Source of the DNA: Bacteroidota bacterium
Lineage (GTDB): Bacteria; Bacteroidota; Bacteroidia; B-17B0; Aurantibacillaceae
Assembly (NCBI GenBank): GCA_030681615.1
Contig: JAUXSA010000061.1
Span: forward strand, 1 to 64,000
Reading direction: 5' to 3'
Length of the DNA: 64,000 nt
Part shown: piece after piece, positions 58,282 to 64,000 of the stretch
Layout: every line of letters begins with the position of its first letter
Numbering within the stretch: position 1 is the first letter of the stretch
Program-made: the position numbers and the translations under genes
Notes under the pieces: model-generated
The model's input: only the letters and a program-made list of their open reading frames with translations
What the model was told of the DNA's origin: nothing
Database searches by the model: none

Positions 58282-58318
58282 GTATTCCCCCTTTGGAAAA
58301 ACGGGGTGAAGGGGATTG
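58282..58318. repeat. Dispersed CCCCCTTTGG/AAGGGG-type repeat
   Basis: GTATTCCCCCTTTGGAAAAACGGGGTGAAGGGGATTG has the look of a common Bacteroidota extragenic repeat: CCCC(C/T)TTT...GGGG-TGAAGGGG, partly self-complementary. It lies between the convergently spaced zinc-ribbon start and the dnaJ stop. It may act in transcript ends, but no T run follows. Confidence 0.4.
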
Positions 58319-58329
58319 AGATTAGTTTG

Positions 58330-59475
58330 TTACTCAAAATAATCTTTCATGCGTTCAAAAAAGCCTTTTTCTTTTTTATTTGGATTTGGTTCAAAATTCT
58401 TTGAGCCTTTTAAATTTTCCAAAGCTTTACGTTCATCAGGACTTAAATGTGTTGGTGTATAAACACTTATCTCCACTAAAAGATCGCCTCTGCCATATGA
58501 ATTTACATCGGGCAACCCTTTTCCTTTTAAACGCAAAACCCTTCCGCTTTGTGTGCCGGGTTCAATTTTAATTTTTGCTTTTGCATCAATGGTTGGTATC
58601 TCTACATTGGTACCAATAGCCGCATCAGGGAATGAAATATTTAAACTATAGATCAAATGATTTCCTTCGCGTTTAAGATCCGGATGATCTTCTTCTTCAA
58701 TAACAATTAAAAGATCGCCGTTAATACCACCGCGTGGCGCTGCGTTACCTTTGCCACTCATGCTTAACTGCATTCCTTCTGCAACACCGGCGGGCATGTT
58801 AATGGTAATTATTTCTTCCTCGCGCACAATTCCATCTCCGTGGCAGGTATTACATTTATCTTTTACTATTCTCCCTTCACCACTACAACCCGGGCAGGTT
58901 GTTTGCGTTTGCATAGCGCCTAAAATAGTTTGTTGAACGCGTGTAACAACACCACTGCCGTTACATTGTTTACAGGCATCATATTGTCCATTTTTTGCAC
59001 CGCTGCCACTGCATGTTTTGCAACCAACGTATTTATTTACTTTAATTTTTTTCTCGGCACCGTTGGCAATTTCTTTTAAATTTAATTTTACTTTAACACG
59101 TAAATTGCTTCCGCGGTTCATGCGTCGCCCGCCGCCGCCACGGTTTCCACCGCCGCCGCCAAAACCAAATGCACCACCAAAAATATCACCAAACTGGCTA
59201 AAGATGTCATCCATGTTCATGCCGCCATGGCCTTGTCCACCGGATGCACCACCCACACCAGCATGGCCATATTGGTTATAACGCGCACGTTTGTCGGGGT
59301 TACTTAAGATCTCGTATGCTTCTGCAGCTTCTTTAAATTTATCTTCTGCAGTTTTATCATCCGGGTTTTTATCCGGGTGAAATTTAATAGCCAATTTGCG
59401 GTACGCTTTTTTTATTTCTTCTTCGCTCGCGTTCTTAGTAATTCCTAATATTTCGTAATAATCTCTTTTGGCCAT
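58330..59475 (-). CDS. dnaJ: Chaperone DnaJ
   Basis: Hsp40 co-chaperone that stimulates DnaK. A 381-residue protein: J-domain 1-70 with HPD in [11 protein letters not shown], Gly/Phe-rich linker ([11 protein letters not shown]), four zinc-binding repeats [24 protein letters not shown] and CNTCHGDG, and the C-terminal substrate-binding domains ending in [10 protein letters not shown]. All parts are intact. Immediately downstream of grpE (4 bp), as in many Bacteroidota, while dnaK is not in the window. Confidence 0.97.
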   Translation of the reverse strand: MAKRDYYEILGITKNASEEEIKKAYRKLAIKFHPDKNPDDKTAEDKFKEAAEAYEILSNPDKRARYNQYGHAGVGGASGGQGHGGMNMDDIFSQFGDIFGGAFGFGGGGGNRGGGGRRMNRGSNLRVKVKLNLKEIANGAEKKIKVNKYVGCKTCSGSGAKNGQYDACKQCNGSGVVTRVQQTILGAMQTQTTCPGCSGEGRIVKDKCNTCHGDGIVREEEIITINMPAGVAEGMQLSMSGKGNAAPRGGINGDLLIVIEEEDHPDLKREGNHLIYSLNISFPDAAIGTNVEIPTIDAKAKIKIEPGTQSGRVLRLKGKGLPDVNSYGRGDLLVEISVYTPTHLSPDERKALENLKGSKNFEPNPNKKEKGFFERMKDYFE

Positions 59476-59479
59476 AATA

Positions 59480-60043
59480 TTATTGTGCTACAACAACTTT
59501 CGCAAATCTAATTACTTTATCTCCTAATTTATATCCTTTTTCAAGTTCGTCAATAACTTTACCTTTTTGCTCTTCGTCGGTTGCAGGGATGTGGGTAATT
59601 GCTTCCATGGTGTCTGGATTAAAAGCATTACCAAGGCTATCAAAAGAAGTTAAGCCCTTATTTTGTATCGAGTTCTTTAGTTTATTATGGATAAGCAGCA
59701 TGCCTTCTTTAATAGGCGCTGCATCTGTTACATTCTCATTTGCTTTAATAGCCCTGTCCATATCATCAAGTACGGGTAAAATAGCTTTAAAAACATCTTC
59801 TGCGGCTGTTTTAATAAGCTCTGATCGTTCCTTTATTGTACGTTTACGGTAATTATCAAATTCAGAATATAAACGCAGATATCTGTCGTTCAGTTCTTTT
59901 ATTTTGGCATCGGTATCAACCGCATTGCTAATAGTGGTAGTTTCGTCAGTTTCTACTGACTTTTCAGTCGTATTGTCAGACTCAGTAGTGTTTTCAAAAT
60001 TCTCTAAATTCTCTTCCGGTACGCTATTTTCGTTATTCTGCAT
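59480..60043 (-). CDS. grpE: Nucleotide exchange factor GrpE
   Basis: Exchanges ADP for ATP on DnaK. A 187-residue protein: an acidic, Thr/Glu-rich N-terminus, the long helix [26 protein letters not shown] with the family's F-D-N-Y-R-K-R-T, the four-helix region [12 protein letters not shown], and the beta-wing [47 protein letters not shown] quoted from the GrpE signature. Forms a two-gene operon with dnaJ. Confidence 0.96.
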   Translation of the reverse strand: MQNNENSVPEENLENFENTTESDNTTEKSVETDETTTISNAVDTDAKIKELNDRYLRLYSEFDNYRKRTIKERSELIKTAAEDVFKAILPVLDDMDRAIKANENVTDAAPIKEGMLLIHNKLKNSIQNKGLTSFDSLGNAFNPDTMEAITHIPATDEEQKGKVIDELEKGYKLGDKVIRFAKVVVAQ

Positions 60044-60121
60044 GGTATGTATCGATTTTAAAATAGTATTTCGCTATTAGTAAATCAATAATTTTGCCAG
60101 ACTTTTTTATAAGAAGTTTTG

Positions 60122-61351
60122 TCAGTTCTTTGATACCACAAATTCAACCCTGCGGTTTTGTTTATGGTCAGCATCGGAGCAATCAGTATGCGCTTTGCAG
60201 GCTTTACGGGGTTGACTTTTACCTTTTGGGAAGGTTTTTATTCTGGCTGCGGCAATGCCTTTTTTAACTAAAAAGTCTTTAACTGTTTTTGCCTGTTTTA
60301 CGGTAAGGTCCATAGCCGATTTATCATCAGGTTTAGAATCTGTGTGCGTGGTAACATTTACCTTCAGGTCTTTATTTTTTTGCAACATTAATAAAATAGG
60401 CTGTAGCTCTTGTTCGTCCTTTGGTGTTAGGCCAAAGCCATTACTTAAAAAAGTTAAGTTCTTGGTTACATTTACCTCACCAATTGTTCCGTTCAAAGCT
60501 TCGTCAGGATTATCGTCGGTTAATTTGTAACTCATGTTTGATGCGATATAAAAAACAAAGCCATTGCCCATGGTTTTGCCATCTACAATATGCTCGCCTC
60601 TTTTATTATAAATTGCTAATGGATCTGTTGTAATAATATCACTTTGGTTATCGGTTTTTAGAATAAAATCCTGGTTCAATTTTATATCATAAAAAGAAAA
60701 TCCACCGTTGGCGTTTGTAAGTGTTGTTGAGATTGAATCGTAATAAGCATCAAATAAATATAGTTTTCCAAATTTTAAAATTTCGTCTTTATTGCTGGCA
60801 TGTCCAATAGTTCCGGTAACATCTTTTTTTATAGGTAAAAAATTTTTCTTTTCATCTAACAGATCTTCCAACACGGCCATTTTTGGATTGATGGCAATAA
60901 CAAAACCGTTTTCGTCAATTAAAACATCAGCAGGAAGAGAAGTAACGCCGTATTTTTTACACACATCATCGTTATAACCTTTTTGAGCAATGCCATTAAT
61001 AAAATTATTTAACGAGTCAACTCTTACTTCTTCGTTCCAAGCTCTTTTATCACTTTGCACAGCAATGGCGATCAGGTCAAAACCATCTGCATTTTTATAA
61101 ATGGCATTTTTATATCTGCCGGCCAAACGGTTCAACGATCTGTTCTTTACTTTTGATTGCTGCACACTTGTGCTCCAAAAATGTAAAAGGATAACGCGGT
61201 TAAAATATGGCAACGCAAAACTCTGAATAGAGTTTTGTTGCGTTAAAATAAACCCAGGTGCTTTGTCTCCCGGTTTTATTGGTGCTATTTCTGTTTGCGA
61301 ATTTAAGTGTGTGAACAGACAGATAAATACTATGAAAAAATAATTTTTCAT
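60122..61351 (-). CDS. Thioredoxin-like (TlpA-type) domain lacking CxxC, fused to an OmpA domain
   Basis: A 409-residue exported protein. Signal peptide to ~19; thioredoxin fold ~25-165 with VILLHFWSTSVQQSKVKNRSLNRL where TlpA proteins have F-W-x-x-W-C-x-x-C: here the two Cys are Val63 and Ser66, so it cannot act as a disulfide redox protein. The cis-Pro region SLPADVLIDENGFVIA is kept. A ~110-residue linker domain follows, and residues ~295-409 are an OmpA-type peptidoglycan-binding domain (TTHTDSKPDDKSAMDLTVKQA, GIAAARIKTFPKGKSQP, NRRVEFVV). It overlaps the TlpA-like lipoprotein gene upstream by 4 bp, which suggests a joint role. Confidence 0.82.
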   Translation of the reverse strand: MKNYFFIVFICLFTHLNSQTEIAPIKPGDKAPGFILTQQNSIQSFALPYFNRVILLHFWSTSVQQSKVKNRSLNRLAGRYKNAIYKNADGFDLIAIAVQSDKRAWNEEVRVDSLNNFINGIAQKGYNDDVCKKYGVTSLPADVLIDENGFVIAINPKMAVLEDLLDEKKNFLPIKKDVTGTIGHASNKDEILKFGKLYLFDAYYDSISTTLTNANGGFSFYDIKLNQDFILKTDNQSDIITTDPLAIYNKRGEHIVDGKTMGNGFVFYIASNMSYKLTDDNPDEALNGTIGEVNVTKNLTFLSNGFGLTPKDEQELQPILLMLQKNKDLKVNVTTHTDSKPDDKSAMDLTVKQAKTVKDFLVKKGIAAARIKTFPKGKSQPRKACKAHTDCSDADHKQNRRVEFVVSKN

Positions 61352-61938
61352 TGGGTTATAACTAATTTTTCTAAAGCTAAGTTCAGAGATTCTCCTCTTA
61401 GATTTTTATCAATTATTATTCCTTTATCATTTATTAATACATTATACGGAATGCCTTGAACGGCGTACTTTTGCGAAGCTTCGTTATTCCATACTTTAAG
61501 ATCGCTAACATGGTAAGGCCAAACCAAACCATCTTTATCTATTGCTTTTTTCCAAAGATTTTTATCGGCATCTAGGGATACGCTGTAAATGGTAAAACCA
61601 GTTCCGTTCTTAAATTTTTGATCTTTAAATCTTGTGTAAGCTTTTACAACTGTTGGATTTTCTTTTCTGCAAGGTCCGCACCAGCTGGCCCAAAAATCTA
61701 TGAGAACAATTTTACCTCTTAAAGAAGAAAGTTTAATAACACTATCAGCTAAATTTCCTTGCGCAATTTCCGGAGCCAGGTTGCCTAAATTTAAACCTAC
61801 AACAGGTTCTACTTCTGCAGCAGGCAAAGGAGTAACAGCAACTGTGGGTGTAAGAGGATCGTTAACAGTAGTTTTTTTGCTTTTGCACGAAGCAATAGTG
61901 ATTAAATAGATACTTAAAAATATCAGTAAGTGTTTCAT
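61348..61938 (-). CDS. TlpA/ResA-like thioredoxin lipoprotein
   Basis: A 196-residue lipoprotein (lipobox TIASC, Cys18) with a full thioredoxin-fold domain from ~48: DFWASWC87-G-P-C90-R, SLRGKIVLIDFW and the cis-Pro loop GIPYNVLINDKGIIIDKNLRG. It would reduce or oxidise disulfides, for example in cytochrome maturation or membrane protein repair. A long Pro/Val linker separates anchor and domain. Encoded between murA and the OmpA-thioredoxin gene, overlapping each by 4 bp. Confidence 0.9.
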   Translation of the reverse strand: MKHLLIFLSIYLITIASCKSKKTTVNDPLTPTVAVTPLPAAEVEPVVGLNLGNLAPEIAQGNLADSVIKLSSLRGKIVLIDFWASWCGPCRKENPTVVKAYTRFKDQKFKNGTGFTIYSVSLDADKNLWKKAIDKDGLVWPYHVSDLKVWNNEASQKYAVQGIPYNVLINDKGIIIDKNLRGESLNLALEKLVITQ

Positions 61939-63245
61939 TTATCTTTTCTAATTATTTGCGCGCCAATAGCATTCAAACGAGTATCAATATTTTGGTAACC
62001 TCTGTCTATTTGATTGATATTAAAAATCACACTTTTACCTTTTGCGCTCATGGCAGCAATAAGCAAAGCCACGCCTGCTCTAATATCTGGACTAGCCATT
62101 TGAATGGCGCGTAATTGCACTTTTCTGTCAAGGCCCATTACTGTTGCGCGGTGCGGATCGCAAAGAATTATTTTTGCGCCCATATCAATTAATTTATCTA
62201 CAAAGAACAAACGGCTCTCGAACATTTTTTGATGAATTAGTACATTACCTCTTGCCTGAATGGCAGTAACCAATGCAATACTAATAAGATCGGGTGTAAA
62301 ACCCGGCCAGATGGCATCACTTATGGTAAGAATAGATCCGTCGATGAAAGTATCAATCTCATAATGCTCTTGTTCTGGAATAAAAATATCATCGCCACGG
62401 CGTTCCATTTTAATTCCAAGGCGTCCAAATATTGTTGGGATGATGCCTAAATTATCATAGCTCACATTTTTTATAGTGATCTCGGATTGAGTTACAGCGG
62501 CCATTCCAATGAATGAACCAATTTCTATCATATCCGGCAATATGCGATGCGTTGTACCTTTTAATTCTTTAACGCCATCAATATAAAGTAAATTAGAACC
62601 TATGCCCGAAATTTTTGCGCCCATGCTGTTTAGCATTTTGCAAAGTTGTTGTAAGTAGGGTTCGCAAGCGGCGTTGTAAATAGTTGTTCTGCCTTCTGCT
62701 AAAACAGCGGCCATAACAATGTTGGCGGTTCCTGTAACAGAAGCTTCGTCAAGCAACATGTAAGCGCCTTTTAAATTTTTTCCTTCAACTTCAAATAATT
62801 CGTTATCGGCGTGGTAATTAAATTTTGCACCTAAAGCTTCAAAACCCATAAAATGGGTATCTACACGGCGACGACCAATTTTGTCGCCACCCGGTTTTGG
62901 CATATACGCCTTACCAAAGCGTGTAAGCATTGGGCCTACGATCATCATACTTCCGCGTAAGCTTCCGCCTTTCTTTTTAAATTCGGGCGATACGAGATAA
63001 TCGATATTTACATTATCTGCCTGGAAAGTATATTCCTCGTGGCCGGTATTCTCAACCTTCACACCAAGTTCGGCAAGTAATTCAATAAGTTTATTAATGT
63101 CAACAATGTTGGGAATGTTTCCTATGACAACTTTTTCTTTGGTTAATAATACAGCGCAAAGAATTTGTAAAGCTTCGTTTTTAGCTCCCTGCGGTATAAT
63201 TTCTCCTTTTAGTTTATGTCCGCCATGTACTTCAAAAATTGCCAT
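61935..63245 (-). CDS. murA: UDP-N-acetylglucosamine 1-carboxyvinyltransferase with Asp at the fosfomycin-binding position
   Basis: First committed step of peptidoglycan synthesis: transfers enolpyruvyl from PEP to UDP-GlcNAc. A 436-residue protein with the usual motifs QGAKNEAL, LRGSMMIVGPML, PGGDKIGRRRVDTHF and the six-fold domain repeats. The residue corresponding to Cys115 of E. coli MurA is Asp121 (GG-D-KIG). A Cys-to-Asp change here keeps activity but gives fosfomycin resistance in mycobacteria and chlamydiae (family knowledge). An operon with two thioredoxin-like genes follows, overlapping by 4 bp. DUF4290 gene lies 9 bp upstream. Confidence 0.97.
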   Translation of the reverse strand: MAIFEVHGGHKLKGEIIPQGAKNEALQILCAVLLTKEKVVIGNIPNIVDINKLIELLAELGVKVENTGHEEYTFQADNVNIDYLVSPEFKKKGGSLRGSMMIVGPMLTRFGKAYMPKPGGDKIGRRRVDTHFMGFEALGAKFNYHADNELFEVEGKNLKGAYMLLDEASVTGTANIVMAAVLAEGRTTIYNAACEPYLQQLCKMLNSMGAKISGIGSNLLYIDGVKELKGTTHRILPDMIEIGSFIGMAAVTQSEITIKNVSYDNLGIIPTIFGRLGIKMERRGDDIFIPEQEHYEIDTFIDGSILTISDAIWPGFTPDLISIALVTAIQARGNVLIHQKMFESRLFFVDKLIDMGAKIILCDPHRATVMGLDRKVQLRAIQMASPDIRAGVALLIAAMSAKGKSVIFNINQIDRGYQNIDTRLNAIGAQIIRKDK

Positions 63246-63254
63246 AAGAAAGTA

Positions 63255-63881
63255 TTAGAATTTTCTAGGATTTTTATGTTTGTGATTATTATTTTTGTGC
63301 TTTGGATTTTTGTGGAAGAATTTTTTGGTGCCGCGTAACTCTTGGTGCGAGCTCAATACGGTGTTATCATCCAGTTTTAATTCTCCGCCCGATAGATCGG
63401 CTAAATTTTTAAAGATCACGTCATCAGTGATCGAATCTTTGTTCCAGTTGAAGTAAGATTTTTTAAGGTGATTGGCTATTTGACGTGTTAGTTCTTTACG
63501 TTCAGGACCTTCAGGCAATTCCCTTGCTTTTTTAATAATATCCTCAATGGTTTTACCGTAGTGTTTAAAACGTATTTTTCCTTTAGGGTAATCTAAAATT
63601 TTAGGCTTTTCTTTAAAAGTTTCCGGACTTGGAATAGGATAGGGGCTGTCTACATCCAGTTTAAATTGCGAGATAATAAATAAATGATCCCATAATTTAT
63701 GGTTGTAATCAGCAATATCCCTTAAATGCGGGTTTAACTGGCCCATTACCTGTATAATTGCCCTGGCGCATAGGTTTCGCTCTTCACGGTCCTTTAATTT
63801 GCAGCAATACTCTATCATTCCCTGGATATTTCTTCCGTATTCCGGGATGATCAATCTGTCTAATTGTGTGTTATATTCCAT
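63255..63881 (-). CDS. DUF4290 protein
   Basis: A 208-residue soluble protein: MEYNTQLDRLIIPEYGRNIQ, MIEYCCKLKDREERNLCARAIIQVMGQLNPHLRDIADYNHKLWDHLFIIS, FKLDVDSPYPIP, a helical middle, and a Lys/His/Asn-rich tail (HKNPKHKNNNHKHKNPRKF). This N-terminal block is characteristic of DUF4290, found upstream of murA in many Bacteroidota. The function is unknown; conserved linkage suggests a cell-envelope role. No gene is visible in the final 119 bp of the window. Confidence 0.88.
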   Translation of the reverse strand: MEYNTQLDRLIIPEYGRNIQGMIEYCCKLKDREERNLCARAIIQVMGQLNPHLRDIADYNHKLWDHLFIISQFKLDVDSPYPIPSPETFKEKPKILDYPKGKIRFKHYGKTIEDIIKKARELPEGPERKELTRQIANHLKKSYFNWNKDSITDDVIFKNLADLSGGELKLDDNTVLSSHQELRGTKKFFHKNPKHKNNNHKHKNPRKF

Positions 63882-64000
63882 CTCTGTATAAAGGCTAAAG
63901 ATACTTAAAATTGAGCTTTACCCGACCATTATCGGTATTTTATTAAGCAGTGCGGTGTTAGTAACAATTTTTAGCCAATAAGTTTAAAACAATATTTGGT

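Overview
The window is chromosomal DNA from a member of the Bacteroidota, with no sign of plasmid or phage. Evidence for this: AT-rich sequence; C-terminal type IX secretion (T9SS) sorting domains (partial gene at 1-69 and the CHRD protein at 5382-7223); Bacteroidota-type promoters with a TAnnTTTG -7 element in front of many genes; and families typical of the phylum (DUF4290, GNAT-nitrilase fusion, short adenylate kinase, PorE-like OmpA protein). Lineage below phylum cannot be read reliably.

Layout. 0-4.6 kb: a T9SS cargo tail, a Sua5 gene broken by one in-frame TAG, then hpt, adk (with a histone-H1-like tail) and obgE. 4.6-10.7 kb: a minus-strand redox locus (CX4CH lipoprotein, di-haem DHOR oxidase, Rieske protein, outer-membrane porin, four-domain CHRD protein, second CX4CH lipoprotein), with a divergent DtxR-type regulator and an overlapping dyad. 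11.3-17.2 kb: HEAT-repeat and STAS-like proteins and a 1486-residue alpha-2-macroglobulin with a CFEQ thioester motif. 17.2-18.7 kb: a repeat-rich patch with hairpin repeats, the perfect 3' half of a tRNA-Val and a 174-bp palindromic element. A second, inverted copy of that element and decayed tRNA pieces lie at 31.3-32.5 kb around a response regulator.

19.9-28.6 kb is the most distinctive part. Seven FNR-type boxes (TTGAT-N4-ATCAA, up to one mismatch) lie within about 8 kb around a Crp/Fnr-histidine kinase-response regulator operon. In six of them a -7 element lies exactly 29.5 bp from the box centre, placing the box near -42 (class II activation). Four of these promoters have no gene before a strong intrinsic terminator 45-65 bp downstream, so they look like a set of Fnr-dependent small RNAs. 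Other boxes serve a KamA-like radical SAM gene, probably panD and the regulator itself, and two envelope proteins. The regulator has no cysteines, so it cannot carry an FNR Fe-S cluster.

28.7-46 kb holds membrane proteins (DUF389, CPA1 antiporter), an HxlR regulator with a divergent oxidoreductase, a DOPA-dioxygenase-like enzyme, a third CX4CH lipoprotein, a DEAD-box helicase, a LemA/TPM operon, several lineage-specific proteins and an XRE-pentapeptide fusion with dyads at its promoter. 44.7-47.1 kb is a carbonic anhydrase-bestrophin operon facing a TetR gene across a perfect 19-bp operator. 47-64 kb contains a DUF1398 protein, an NmrA-type oxidoreductase, a cold-shock protein, a MacAB/Lol-like ABC exporter, a flotillin-like SPFH protein, a PorE-like OmpA protein, grpE-dnaJ, and a murA-TlpA-TlpA/OmpA operon in which MurA has Asp in place of the fosfomycin-target Cys.

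All assignments come from reading the sequence and recognising motifs; no database search was run.
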